Assembly: GCA_905198155.1 (NCBI GenBank)
Contig: CAJKBQ010000018.1
Span: forward strand, 1 to 64,000
From: an uncultured Eubacteriales bacterium
GTDB lineage: Bacteria > Bacillota > Clostridia > Oscillospirales > Acutalibacteraceae
DNA length: 64,000 bases
Direction: 5' to 3'
Part shown: positions 43,336-52,148 of the stretch, piece by piece
Position numbering within the stretch: the first letter of the stretch is position 1
How the letters are laid out: each line of letters starts with the position of its first letter
Position numbers and translations under genes: made by a program
Notes under the pieces: model-generated
Told to the model about the DNA's origin: nothing
Seen by the model: only the letters and a program-made list of their open reading frames with translations
Database searches by the model: none

Positions 43336-46110
43336 TTAACCTTCGCGGTATTCTTCCATCACATAAACTTCGAAAATATCGCCCTCTTTGAGGTCGTTGA
43401 ACCGCTCCAGACCGATGCCGCACTCGTAGCCCTGGGCGACTTCTTTGACGTCGTCTTTGAACCGGCGGAGGGAAGCGATTTTGTCGTCGGCGATGATGAT
43501 GCCGTCGCGCACGATGCGCAGCAGCGCGGCGCGGGTGATTTTGCCCTCCAGCACATAGGAACCGGCGATGGTGCCGACGTTGGACACTTTGTACACCTGG
43601 CGGCATTCGGCACGGCCCAGCACGTTTTCGCGGAACTTGGGCGCGAGCATTCCCTTCATGGCAGACTCGATTTCTTCGATGCAGTCATAGATCACGCGGT
43701 ACAGCCGCATATCGACGCCGCTGCGCTTGGCGTTTTCTTCGGCGACCGGGTCGGGACGGACGTTGAACCCGACGATGATCGCGTTCGACGCCGAGGCGAG
43801 CATCACGTCGGACTCGTTGACCGCGCCGACGCCGCAGTGAATCACATGGACGCGGACTTCGTCGTTGGACAGTTTTTCGAGCGACTGGCGCACCGCTTCG
43901 ACCGAGCCCTGCACGTCGGCCTTCACGATCACTTTCAGTTCTTTGATTTCGCCCTGCTGCATCTGGTCGAACAGGTTATCCAGCGTGACCTTGGTCTGCG
44001 CGTTGAAAACTTCCTCTTTCTGCTCGTTGCGGCGCTGATCGACCAGCTCGCGCGCGAGGTGTTCGTCGGACACGACGTTGAAGATGTCGCCGCCGACCGG
44101 CACGTCGTCGAGGCCGGTGATTTCCACCGGGACGCTCGGGCCGGCCGAGGTGATTTTGCGGCCGCGGTCGTCGGTCATAGCGCGCACACGCCCCACCGTC
44201 GCACCTGCAACGATGATATCACCGGCGTGCAGCGTACCGTTTTGCACCAGCACGGTCGCGATCGGGCCTTTGCCCTTGTCGAGCCGCGCTTCGATGACGG
44301 TGCCCTTGGCGGCGCGATCCGGATTGGCTTTCAGCTCTTTCATGTCCGCCACCAGGGTAATCATTTCGAGCAGATCGTCAATGCCCTGCTTCGTGACGGC
44401 CGACACCGGGATGCACGGCACGTCGCCGCCCCATTCTTCCGGCACCAGTTCGTACTCGGTCAGCTGCTGCTTGACCTGATCGGGATTGGCGTGCGGTTTA
44501 TCCATTTTGTTGATCGCGACGATGATCGACACGCCCGCCGCTTTGGCGTGGTTGATCGCTTCGACCGTCTGCGGCATGATGCCGTCGTCCGCGGCAACGA
44601 CCAGCACGGCGATATCCGTCACCTGCGCGCCGCGGGCACGCATGGTGGTGAATGCGGCGTGGCCGGGCGTGTCGAGGAACGTAATCTCGCGGTCGCCGAG
44701 CTTCACGCGGTAGGCGCCGATGTGCTGCGTGATGCCGCCGGCTTCGGTGGACGTGACGTGCGCGTGGCGGATGGCGTCGAGCAGCGAGGTTTTGCCGTGA
44801 TCGACGTGACCCATGACGACCACAACCGGCGCGCGCGGCACCAGATTTTCGTCGGCGTCTTCGCTGTCGTCGATGATCCGCTCTTCGATCGTCACAACGA
44901 CTTCTTTTTCCACTTTCGCGTTGAATTCCATCGCGACCAGTTCAGCGGTGTCGAAATCGATCGTGTCGTTGACCGTTGCAAACGTCCCGAGCGCCATCAG
45001 TTTTTTAATGACTTCGGCAGCGGTCGCTTTGAGGCGCAGCGCCAGTTCGCCAACCGTGATTTCTTCCGGCACAGAGATGGTCATCGGCTTTTTCTGGCGC
45101 TCCATCGCAATGCGGCGCAGGCGTTCCTGCTCCGTCTCTTTGCGCGAACGCGGCCGACCGCGATCCTGCTTGGAGCGCTGGTTCAGCTTCTGCTTGGCGG
45201 CGCTGGTTTCGTTTTTCACCTTGTCGTACGCCATGCGGTCGTACTTTTCGTTGTATTTGTCGATCTCCACATTGGACGTGCGCGTATCGACGATGCGCAC
45301 CGATTTGCGGAAGTCGTCGGTTTCCGTCGTCGTCTGCACCACCGGTTTCTGCTGCGGCGGCTTCAGCGCATTTTTCTGCGGCTTGGCCGGCGCGCGGTTG
45401 GCGTCTTTGCCGCTCGTGGGTGCATTGGGCCGCGGCGCATTCTGCTTCTTGCCGTCGCGGTTCTCTTTGCCGCCGTTGTCTTTCGGCGCAGGTTTGGATT
45501 TCCGGTCGCCGCGGTCATTGCGGTCGCTGCGATCCGGGCGATCCTTGCGCTTGTCGCCCTGCGGGCGGGCTTTGTCTTTCGGCGCATCAGCTTTGGCCGG
45601 TTTGGCAGGTTGTTCGGCCTTGACCGGCTCTGCTTTCTCCGGTTTGGCGGGCTGCTCGGCTTTGGCCGGTTCGGTTTTTTCCGGCTGCGCGGGCTGCTCG
45701 GCTTTGGCCGGCTCGGTTTTTTCCGGCTGCGCGGGCTGCTCAGCTTTGGCCGGCTCTGTTTTCTCCGGTTTGGCGGGCTGCTCAGCTTTCGTCGGTTCCG
45801 CTTTCTCCGGCTGCGCGGGCTGCTCGGCTTTCACCGGTTCCTCTTTCTCCGAACGTGCGGGCTGTTCGGCTTTGACCGACTCCGATTTCTCCGAACGTGC
45901 AGCCTGATGGCTGAAATATTCGTCGAAATTCGGCACTTCGGCCTGCTTGGTGAACGCGTCGAAAATCACATTCAACTCCGATTCGCTCAGCGTTGTCGTC
46001 GGTTTTTTGGTCTGGCCGGTGTACTCGTGCAGCACGTCCGCAACCTCTTTGTTGGATTTATTCAAATCCTTGGCCACTTCCCCCAGCCTGTATTTAATCA
46101 TCATCGTCAT
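43336..46110 (-). CDS. infB: Translation initiation factor IF-2
   Basis: A 924-residue GTPase that recruits fMet-tRNA to the 30S subunit. It has an N-terminal IF2-N module (IKYRLGEVAKDLNKSNKEVADVL), a repeat-rich charged linker (79-175, then Lys/Arg/Pro-rich), a second IF2-N-like module (MTISVPEEITVGELALRLKA), the GTPase core (G1 GHVDHGKT at 434-441, DTPGHAAF, NKMD) and the C-terminal domains. The ATG at 46110 has AAAGGACAGG upstream. The repeats vary the linker length only. Confidence 0.96.
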   Translation of the reverse strand: MTMMIKYRLGEVAKDLNKSNKEVADVLHEYTGQTKKPTTTLSESELNVIFDAFTKQAEVPNFDEYFSHQAARSEKSESVKAEQPARSEKEEPVKAEQPAQPEKAEPTKAEQPAKPEKTEPAKAEQPAQPEKTEPAKAEQPAQPEKTEPAKAEQPAKPEKAEPVKAEQPAKPAKADAPKDKARPQGDKRKDRPDRSDRNDRGDRKSKPAPKDNGGKENRDGKKQNAPRPNAPTSGKDANRAPAKPQKNALKPPQQKPVVQTTTETDDFRKSVRIVDTRTSNVEIDKYNEKYDRMAYDKVKNETSAAKQKLNQRSKQDRGRPRSRKETEQERLRRIAMERQKKPMTISVPEEITVGELALRLKATAAEVIKKLMALGTFATVNDTIDFDTAELVAMEFNAKVEKEVVVTIEERIIDDSEDADENLVPRAPVVVVMGHVDHGKTSLLDAIRHAHVTSTEAGGITQHIGAYRVKLGDREITFLDTPGHAAFTTMRARGAQVTDIAVLVVAADDGIMPQTVEAINHAKAAGVSIIVAINKMDKPHANPDQVKQQLTEYELVPEEWGGDVPCIPVSAVTKQGIDDLLEMITLVADMKELKANPDRAAKGTVIEARLDKGKGPIATVLVQNGTLHAGDIIVAGATVGRVRAMTDDRGRKITSAGPSVPVEITGLDDVPVGGDIFNVVSDEHLARELVDQRRNEQKEEVFNAQTKVTLDNLFDQMQQGEIKELKVIVKADVQGSVEAVRQSLEKLSNDEVRVHVIHCGVGAVNESDVMLASASNAIIVGFNVRPDPVAEENAKRSGVDMRLYRVIYDCIEEIESAMKGMLAPKFRENVLGRAECRQVYKVSNVGTIAGSYVLEGKITRAALLRIVRDGIIIADDKIASLRRFKDDVKEVAQGYECGIGLERFNDLKEGDIFEVYVMEEYREG
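45586..45876 (-). repeat. 42-base tandem repeat within infB (seven units)
   Basis: Seven imperfect 14-residue units of the type KAEQPA.PEK.EP.. are repeated in the IF-2 linker. Unit boundaries are in frame, so changes in copy number leave the reading frame intact. Confidence 0.9.
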
Positions 46111-46169
46111 GACCTGTCCTTTCTTACTCACCCAAAAACGAAACGTACGGGTTCCGTGCGTGTTCTGAT

Positions 46170-46508
46170 TCAATCAAGCGCCGTCGGTTGCAGCGGGGCT
46201 GCCAGCACGCGGGCTTTTTTCAGAAAACCCGGGTCGGTCAGCGCCAGCACGCCGGTCGGCGGGCAGCCGATTGCGTGGCCCAGCTGTGCCTGCGTACACG
46301 GCAGCAGCAGCACGTCGGCGCCGGATTCTTCGGCGATGCGCCGCACGTTGCGGTCGGTGCGCGGGGCGCAGTCCGTCGTCAAAAATACGGCGTGCGCTTT
46401 GCGCCCGATCAGTGCGCCGGTGGCCGCGTCGAACCCGGCGGCAATCCGTCCGGCGCGGCGCGCGATGCCCAGCAGCGACAGCAGCTGCGCCAGTGTGGAC
46501 TCATTCAT
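46170..46508 (-). CDS. Ribosomal L7Ae/L30e-family protein (YlxQ type)
   Basis: A 112-residue protein with the L7Ae-like fold: LLGIARRAGRIAAGFDAATGAL, HAVFLTTDCAPRTDRNVRRIAEES, LPCTQAQLGHAIG. It is encoded between rnpM and infB, as YlxQ is in Bacilli, and is thought to be an RNA-binding K-turn protein of unclear target. Overlaps the rnpM end by eight bases. Confidence 0.9.
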   Translation of the reverse strand: MNESTLAQLLSLLGIARRAGRIAAGFDAATGALIGRKAHAVFLTTDCAPRTDRNVRRIAEESGADVLLLPCTQAQLGHAIGCPPTGVLALTDPGFLKKARVLAAPLQPTALD

Positions 46509-46800
46509 GCGTCAGCTCCGCCTCCATTCGATCGTAAATTTCGTCCGGGATCGGACACCCCAGCGTCCGCTCCAACTTGTGTGCCTTCCGCGCGATGCGC
46601 AGGCACTCGGCGTTGGGGCATACATATGCGCCGCGGCCGGGCTTTTTTCCGGTGCGGTCCAGCGAGATCCCGCCGGGCGTCACCGTTCCGTCCTCGTTTT
46701 GCTGCTCCGGCGCGCGCACCACGCGCACCAGCTCTTTTTTGGGTTTCATCTCGCCGCAGCCCACGCACATCCGCGTTGGAATCTTTTTTTGCTGCTTCAT
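46501..46800 (-). CDS. rnpM: RNase P modulator RnpM (YlxR, DUF448)
   Basis: A 99-residue RNA-binding protein. The family signature is complete: IPTRMCVGCGEMKPKKELVRVVRAP, then LDRTGKKPGRGAYVCPNAECL. It lies between nusA and infB as usual. AGGAGG is 9 bases upstream of the ATG (46800). Work in Bacillus shows that YlxR binds RNase P RNA and lowers its activity. Confidence 0.94.
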   Translation of the reverse strand: MKQQKKIPTRMCVGCGEMKPKKELVRVVRAPEQQNEDGTVTPGGISLDRTGKKPGRGAYVCPNAECLRIARKAHKLERTLGCPIPDEIYDRMEAELTHE

Positions 46801-46874
46801 CCAAAGCACCCTCCTCTCGCACCTGCGATTGCACTTGTAAATGATTGATTTGTGAATTTATACCATCCGCAAAC

Positions 46875-47969
46875 TTATTCCGCAGAGGCTGCTTCCGGCT
46901 GCGGCGCGGGTTTGAAGTCGCTTTCGGGGCGGATATCGATCTTCCACCCGGTCAGACGCGCGGCCAGACGGGCGTTTTGCCCGCGGTTGCCGATGGCCAG
47001 CGACAGCTGATTGTCCGGCACCGCCACGCGGCATACATGGCTGCCGTCGGCCTCCGGGATCACTTGCAGCACCGTCGCTGGGGACAGCGCCGCGGAAATG
47101 AATTTGACCGGATCGTCGCTGTATTCGACGATGTCGATTTTTTCGCCGCCCAGTTCTTCGACGATTTTGGTCACGCGGGTTCCGCGCGGGCCGATGCAGG
47201 CGCCGACGGCGTCCACGTTCGGGTCGCGGCTGGCGACGGCCAGCTTGGTGCGGGAACCGGCTTCGCGCGACACGGCTTTGATTTCGACCGTGCCGTCGTA
47301 GATTTCGGGCACTTCCGTTTCAAACAGCCGCTTCACCATACCCGGATGCGTCCGGGAAATGAGGGCGCGGGGACCTTTTTCGGTTTCTTTGACGTCCACC
47401 ACATAGACTTTGATGTGGTCGCCTTCTTTGAGGTGGTCGGCGCCGATCTGCTCTGTTTTGGGCAGGATGGCTTCGGCTTTGCCGATCATCAGGCTGGCCG
47501 CGCCGGTCCGCGGGTCGATCCGTTCCACCGTCGCCGTCACCAGTTCCTGATTGCGCTCCTGGAACTCCTGGAGCATCTGGCCGCGCTCCACTTCGCGGAT
47601 GCCCTGGCGAATCATGTGCTTGGCCGACTGCGCGCCGATCCGGCCGAATTCTTTGGTTTCCAGCAGGATATTGACTTTTTCGCCGACGGCGGCGTTGCGG
47701 TCGATCTTGCGCGCTTCGCTGAGGAAAATCTGGCGGCTGGGGTCGAGCGTTTCGCCCTCCGGCAGCTCGTCCGGCACGACCTCTTTGCGCAGAAAGACTT
47801 CAAACAGGCTTTGCGACGGGTCGATGTTGATCAGCACATCGTCGTTGCCGTTGTAGCTGCGTTTCACTGCGGTCGTGACCGCGCTTTTGATTTTGTCAAG
47901 CATAAATTCTGCCGGAATGCCTTTTTCCTTTTCCAGCATTTCCAATGCTTCAAAAAACTCCTGATTCAT
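46875..47969 (-). CDS. nusA: Transcription termination/antitermination protein NusA
   Basis: A 364-residue protein with the N-terminal RNA polymerase-binding domain (FFEALEMLEKEKGIPAEFML), S1 domain (VTATVERIDPRTGAASLMIG), and two KH domains (CIGPRGTRVTKIVEELGGEKIDIVEY, LSLAIGNRGQNARLAARLTGWKID). The ATG at 47969 follows GGAGG. It lacks the acidic C-terminal repeats, as in most Firmicutes. It modulates pausing and termination, perhaps including that of its own leader. Confidence 0.96.
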   Translation of the reverse strand: MNQEFFEALEMLEKEKGIPAEFMLDKIKSAVTTAVKRSYNGNDDVLINIDPSQSLFEVFLRKEVVPDELPEGETLDPSRQIFLSEARKIDRNAAVGEKVNILLETKEFGRIGAQSAKHMIRQGIREVERGQMLQEFQERNQELVTATVERIDPRTGAASLMIGKAEAILPKTEQIGADHLKEGDHIKVYVVDVKETEKGPRALISRTHPGMVKRLFETEVPEIYDGTVEIKAVSREAGSRTKLAVASRDPNVDAVGACIGPRGTRVTKIVEELGGEKIDIVEYSDDPVKFISAALSPATVLQVIPEADGSHVCRVAVPDNQLSLAIGNRGQNARLAARLTGWKIDIRPESDFKPAPQPEAASAE

Positions 47970-47998
47970 TTTCTGTTTGCCCTCCAATGCGATATTGT

Positions 47999-48496
47999 TC
48001 AAACGTTTTCATCCGGCAGAAAATCCGGATCCACCAATGTAACGGATGCAAGATCTTTGCGGGCGGCCGCGTATTCGGCGCCGTCCGATTCGGTGATGCA
48101 GACCGCGCCGTCGCGCAGGCCCGTCAGCGTCCCGATGTGCGTGCGTTGGCCGGATGCGTCCGGCCGAATCAGCCGCAGCAGCACCGGCTGGCCGGTCAGC
48201 TGGGCAAAGTGCGCCGGGCGCGTCAGTTCGCGCTCGATTCCGGGCGACGACACCTCCAAGCTGTACGACTGGTCGATCGGGTCCGCTTCGTCCAGCGGGG
48301 CGTCAATCGCGCGGCTCATCGCCTCGCAGTCCTCGATGGTCACGCCGCCGTCGCGGTCGATAAAGATGCGCAGGATCCAGCTGGCGCCTTCCTTTACAAA
48401 CCGTACGTCCCACAGCTGAAGCCCCAGCCGCGCCGCGATCGGTTCGGCCAACTGCCAAACGACATCCACCGTATTCCCTTTCCGCGCATTTGCCAT
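47999..48496 (-). CDS. rimP: Ribosome maturation factor RimP
   Basis: Small-subunit assembly factor, 165 residues, starting MANARKGNTVDVVWQLAEPIAARLGL. The family blocks GLQLWDVRFVKEG, LRIFIDRDGGVTIEDCEAMSRAID and YSLEVSSPGIERELTRPAHF are intact. First gene of the nusA-infB operon. AAAGGAACAGG lies upstream, behind an attenuator-like leader. Confidence 0.95.
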   Translation of the reverse strand: MANARKGNTVDVVWQLAEPIAARLGLQLWDVRFVKEGASWILRIFIDRDGGVTIEDCEAMSRAIDAPLDEADPIDQSYSLEVSSPGIERELTRPAHFAQLTGQPVLLRLIRPDASGQRTHIGTLTGLRDGAVCITESDGAEYAAARKDLASVTLVDPDFLPDENV

Positions 48497-48549
48497 ACTT
48501 GATTCACCTGTTCCTTTCTGCCGCCGCGCTGTGCGGCTGCAAGATAAAC

Positions 48550-48575
48550 AAAAGAGCGGGTCGCCCCACTCTTTT
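48550..48575 (-). terminator. Attenuator-like hairpin in the rimP leader
   Basis: On the minus strand GAAAAGAGTGGGG / CCCGCTCTTTT with a short loop and TTTTG forms a terminator-like hairpin between the operon promoter (48602-48630) and rimP. Position in the 5' leader suggests attenuation. Confidence 0.6.
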
Positions 48576-48601
48576 CATTCATCCTATTCACTTCCGGATA
48601 T

Positions 48602-48630
48602 AGTATACCACATTCTGTGTTAAAATGCAA
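48602..48630 (-). promoter_or_regulatory. Promoter of the rimP-nusA-infB operon
   Basis: Minus-strand TTGCAT (48630-48625), 17 bases, TATACT (48607-48602), with a TGTGG sequence before the -10. Confidence 0.8.
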
Positions 48631-48765
48631 GACTTAATTTGCACGACAAACGAATTTTCTTTTGCGGGAATTCCAGCATTATTGATAAATCCGCGATTTT
48701 TGGGGCGCGGCATTGTTTTGCGCGCGGGGTAATGGGCGGATGCGGGCGCAGGCAAATATGCAGCT

Positions 48766-49074
48766 TCACAAACCGGCCCAAAACGCTCCTTTTGTGAATG
48801 CAACCGCCAAAGCAAAAAGCATGGCTGCCAGCCCGGCCAGTTCCAGACGAAATCCGTCGATGTAATCCAGCCAGGCAGCCAGAATCGGTGTTTGGAGCGA
48901 CGCAATCAATCCCATGAGCAGCAATTCGCTGAGCGAAAAGGCCGCAATGCTCCCCCAGAGCCGCACCGCAGAAGTACTCATATCCGATTTTGCCGCGCAA
49001 AAAATGTATATTGCCGCAAAAGCAATCGCGCAGGTTATCGTCAGCGCGGTTCCGATTTTTCTCCAATTGAACAC
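48766..49074 (-). CDS. Small membrane protein of unknown function (102 aa)
   Basis: The GTG at 49074 follows GGAGGAGG at 5-base spacing, and a full promoter lies upstream, so the gene is well supported despite its size. The product has about three helices (TALTITCAIAFAAIYIFCAA, LWGSIAAFSLSELLLMGLIA, LAGLAAMLFALAVAF) and no family is recognised. It is transcribed alone toward the nusA operon promoter region. An ATG overlapping the RBS lies in another frame and gives only a 12-residue peptide. Confidence 0.72.
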   Translation of the reverse strand: MFNWRKIGTALTITCAIAFAAIYIFCAAKSDMSTSAVRLWGSIAAFSLSELLLMGLIASLQTPILAAWLDYIDGFRLELAGLAAMLFALAVAFTKGAFWAGL

Positions 49075-49143
49075 GCCATCCTCCTCCGAACAAAAGTCGC
49101 ATAAAAGCCGCAAAAGGCGTCAATTCCCGCAAATTTCGATTTT

Positions 49144-49172
49144 ATTGTAGCAAAAAGCGGCTGCATTGTCAA
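49144..49172 (-). promoter_or_regulatory. Promoter of the 102-residue membrane protein
   Basis: Minus-strand TTGACA (49172-49167), 17 bases, TACAAT (49149-49144). Confidence 0.8.
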
Positions 49173-49331
49173 GGTGTTTGGAATGGATATAAAATGGAGG
49201 AAAATAACCGTTTTATCGCAAAAAATCGCAGATTTGCACCGGAATACAACCTCATCAATTTTTCGCTCGCATATTTCTCCGCCAAAGGCAAACAATAGCA
49301 GTACAACTTGTAGAAAAGAGGAGATTCACTT

Positions 49332-49874
49332 ATGAAAGCAACCGGAATTGTGCGCCGGATTGACGATTTGGGAAGAATTGTAATTCCAAAGGAGATTCGG
49401 CGGACGCTGAGAATTCGGGAGGGCGACCCGTTGGAAATCTTCACCGACAGTGAAGGCGGCGTGATTTTCAAAAAATATTCGCCGATCGGCGAGATGGCCC
49501 CGTTCACGGCGCAATATGCCGACGCCGTGGCGCGCACCACCGGCATTCCCTGCCTGATCTGCGACCGGGATCATGTGGTCGCGGCGGCGGGCGTGTCGCG
49601 CAAAGAGTATTTGGAGCGGCGGATCAGCCCCGCGCTGGAAGAATTGATGGAAAGCCGCCGTTCTTACGCGCAGAACGGCGTTTCTGACGCGCCGTTCCGC
49701 CCGATTGAGGGCATTGACCGCACCGCTGCGATGGCCATGCCGATTCTGGCGTCGGGCGACGTGGTCGGCGCAGTTTTGCTGCTGACGGGCGATACGCCCA
49801 CCACGCCGGGCGACGCCGAGCAAAAGGCCGTCCAGATCGCGGCGCTGTTTCTGGGGCACGTCATGGAAGAGTGA
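49332..49874 (+). CDS. spoVT: Stage V sporulation protein T (SpoVT), AbrB-type regulator
   Basis: A 180-residue transcription factor of the forespore. It has the AbrB-type swapped-hairpin DNA-binding domain (MKATGIVRRIDDLGRIVIPKEIRRTLRIREGDPLEIF) and a C-terminal GAF-like domain (AVARTTGIPCLICDRDHVVAAAGV, AMPILASGDVVGAVLLL). Presence of spoVT indicates a sporulating or recently sporulating lineage. AGAGGAG is near the ATG. It stands alone, followed by a terminator. Confidence 0.94.
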   Translation: MKATGIVRRIDDLGRIVIPKEIRRTLRIREGDPLEIFTDSEGGVIFKKYSPIGEMAPFTAQYADAVARTTGIPCLICDRDHVVAAAGVSRKEYLERRISPALEELMESRRSYAQNGVSDAPFRPIEGIDRTAAMAMPILASGDVVGAVLLLTGDTPTTPGDAEQKAVQIAALFLGHVMEE

Positions 49875-49901
49875 CGCCGTCCGGACGCAGCGCATCCCAT
49901 T

Positions 49902-49944
49902 GCAAACGGGGCAGCGCGGTTTTTCGCCGCCGCTGCCCCGTTTG
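49902..49944. terminator. Terminator between spoVT and the GH78 gene
   Basis: CAAACGGGGCAGCG pairs with CGCTGCCCCGTTTG (14 base pairs) around a loop. The flanks lack a strong T run on the plus strand, yet the stem is long and lies between convergent genes. Confidence 0.75.
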
Positions 49945-49947
49945 GGA

Positions 49948-51993
49948 TTACATATCCAAACCGTTGACCGCCGCCGCGCCGTAGTCATACAGCTGCGCCC
50001 GATCGACGTCGGCCAAAAACAGCACCGCATCGCACATCGTCAGGTGGAACAGTGAGGTGTTCCACTTGGTGTCTTTGCCCCAGCCTTCAAACGTGGTGGT
50101 ACCGCCTTCGCGCAGGATGCGCCGCCATGCGTTTTCGTCCCGCAGCAGCGGCGCCAATTCCGCGTCGTGTCCGCTGCGCACCATGCCCCACAGCAGCGGG
50201 ACGGCGCCGAACAGCCCCACGCCGGTGATCCCGCGGCTGCGAATCCAGTCCAGAATCCGGTCACGACACGCGTCGTCCGGGTACAGGCGGAACCCAAACG
50301 CCAGCACGTTGCCGATATAGCTGGCGTGCATCGTTTCGGTACTGTCGCGGAACAGATGGCGCGCAGGGTCGTAAAATGCGCGGCAGAACGCGTCCGTCAT
50401 CGGCCGGACATCGCGGTACGGCGCGCGGCCCAGCAGCTCGGCCATTTCGTTGACGTGGCGCACCGCGTCGATGTAGTACGCATTGAGCGCGACGTGCGGC
50501 GGGCGGCACACCCGCCCTTCGCGCAGATCGACGTCGTATTCGTCGCGGAAATTCTGCGGCCATTCCACAACGCACCATTTGTCGAGATTTTGCAGCAGTC
50601 CGTCCCGCTCATAATCGCGGCGGTACACGTCCAGCAGGCGCACCGCATCGTCGTAGTGCGACGCCAAATACGCCCGATCGCCGCACAGCCGGCAGTGGTA
50701 CACCATCAGCCCCATCAGCATCAGCGGATATTCCGCGATTTCCTGCATGAATGCGCAGTCCAGGCACGTCACCATGCTGTCCGTGATAAACGTGGACGCA
50801 AAGGCGTCGTCGATCAGCTTGCGGACGATGGTGTCGTCGCCGGTCAGCAGTAAATGCGCCAGCGCGGTGTAGCACCCGTCGCCCACATAGAACCCTTTTT
50901 CGCGCTCCATGCAGTCCTGAATCACTTCCTGCACGCCGTAGTGCAGCGAATGGACGCACAGCGCCCACACGGCTTGCAGCGCCGGATCGGCCGCAAAGGC
51001 CGGATCCATCGCGCGGGTGCAGCGGAACGGGTAGTGGCGCGCAATCAGGCACGGATCGGCGATTGTGCACCCGTCCGGCAGTTCCAGTTCCGCGTAACGG
51101 AAGGATTTGTAGTCGAACCAATCCAGCGTGTCGCGGCCGCCAGACAGCGCCCAGTGCTCTTCGTAATTGCAGTTGGCGCGCAGCTGCCAGCGCACGCGGC
51201 CGGACGCGTCCAGCTCCTGGCCGCAGCGGACGCGGATGCGGCTGCCGGGTGCGCCGACTGCCTGCATCGTCAGGTACCCGACAAAGCACGAACCAAAGTC
51301 CAGCGTCACCGTGCGCCCGTCGCGCTGCTGCGACACCGGGACGATGCGCTCAAATACCAGCTGCGCCGTCTGCTGCGGCACGACGGTATAATCGACCGTC
51401 TGCCGTGCCTGCGCCGCCGGCCAATCGCGGTCGTCGAACGCCGGGTCAGCAAAGCCGACTTCCGGGGCGGCGGAGTCGTAGTCCTCCAAAAACTGCGTCT
51501 GATACCCGACGGTGCCGCACGCAGTGTAGCCGGTGTGCGGATGCGTGCGGAACGATTCGTCGCTGCACAGTACCAAGCGGCCGTCGCATTCCAGGTCGCA
51601 CAGCAGGCCGTGGCGGTCGTCGCCGCTGACCCACACGCGGTTAATCAATCCCTGATACAGCGTGTGTACCGCCAGCACATTTTCACCCGGACGCAGGTAC
51701 GGCGTCACATCGATCTCGTTGTACCCGCAGCGGAAAGGATACGACGGCGCCGGGCCCTGCGCGACGAACGTGCCGTTGAGGTAGAGCTTATAGTAATCGT
51801 CGGCTGTGATGTACAGCCGGGCGCGGCGCGGCGGCTCCGGCAGCGTGAACCGTCTGCGGAACAGGATATGGCGGTTTGGGTGCGCGTCCGGCGTCAAATC
51901 CAGCGGCTGCAGCTGGCGGTGAAAAACGTTCCGCGGCACAGCAGCCGCAAATTCGCTGTCGGTAATCCATTTTCCGGAAAATTCGTGGTACAT
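49948..51993 (-). CDS. Glycoside hydrolase family 78-type protein, putative alpha-L-rhamnosidase
   Basis: A 681-residue cytoplasmic enzyme (no signal peptide). N-terminal beta domains (FRRRFTLPEPPRRARLYITADDYYKLYLNGTFV, WVSGDDRHGLLCDLE) precede an (alpha/alpha)6 catalytic barrel with the family motif DCMEREKGFYVGDG, whose acidic residues match the DCPxRE..GD signature. GH78 enzymes remove terminal L-rhamnose from plant glycans and flavonoid glycosides. AAAAGGAGG is upstream of the ATG. A good promoter suggests solo transcription. Divergence from the canonical motif leaves the substrate uncertain. Confidence 0.88.
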   Translation of the reverse strand: MYHEFSGKWITDSEFAAAVPRNVFHRQLQPLDLTPDAHPNRHILFRRRFTLPEPPRRARLYITADDYYKLYLNGTFVAQGPAPSYPFRCGYNEIDVTPYLRPGENVLAVHTLYQGLINRVWVSGDDRHGLLCDLECDGRLVLCSDESFRTHPHTGYTACGTVGYQTQFLEDYDSAAPEVGFADPAFDDRDWPAAQARQTVDYTVVPQQTAQLVFERIVPVSQQRDGRTVTLDFGSCFVGYLTMQAVGAPGSRIRVRCGQELDASGRVRWQLRANCNYEEHWALSGGRDTLDWFDYKSFRYAELELPDGCTIADPCLIARHYPFRCTRAMDPAFAADPALQAVWALCVHSLHYGVQEVIQDCMEREKGFYVGDGCYTALAHLLLTGDDTIVRKLIDDAFASTFITDSMVTCLDCAFMQEIAEYPLMLMGLMVYHCRLCGDRAYLASHYDDAVRLLDVYRRDYERDGLLQNLDKWCVVEWPQNFRDEYDVDLREGRVCRPPHVALNAYYIDAVRHVNEMAELLGRAPYRDVRPMTDAFCRAFYDPARHLFRDSTETMHASYIGNVLAFGFRLYPDDACRDRILDWIRSRGITGVGLFGAVPLLWGMVRSGHDAELAPLLRDENAWRRILREGGTTTFEGWGKDTKWNTSLFHLTMCDAVLFLADVDRAQLYDYGAAAVNGLDM

Positions 51994-52027
51994 ACGGATC
52001 GGATCCTCCTTTTGATCTGCTGCACCC

Positions 52028-52056
52028 AGTGTACCACATTCTGCGGCCGGATGCAA
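52028..52056 (-). promoter_or_regulatory. Promoter of the GH78 gene
   Basis: Minus-strand TTGCAT (52056-52051), 17 bases, TACACT (52033-52028) with TGTGG before the -10. Confidence 0.75.
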
Positions 52057-52097
52057 TGGTCAATCGGTGCAAATTGATTGCCAATCGGCAGAAATCC

Positions 52098-52141
52098 AAA
52101 AAAATCCGGTGCGCACCGCTTCGCGAAAAGCAGCGCGCACC
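52098..52141 (-). terminator. Terminator of the DegV gene
   Basis: GGTGCGC (minus, 52141-52135) pairs with GCGCACC (52114-52108), followed by TTTTTTT on the minus strand. Confidence 0.8.
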
Positions 52142-52148
52142 AATCGAT

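Noticed and set aside
45586..45876. Regular 42-base repeats considered as CRISPR
   Set aside because: The repeats are directly adjacent, in frame and within infB, with no spacers.
49230..49331. Sigma-G-type promoter upstream of spoVT
   Set aside because: A GCATA motif is present, but the spacing and -10 do not fit convincingly, so no promoter was annotated.
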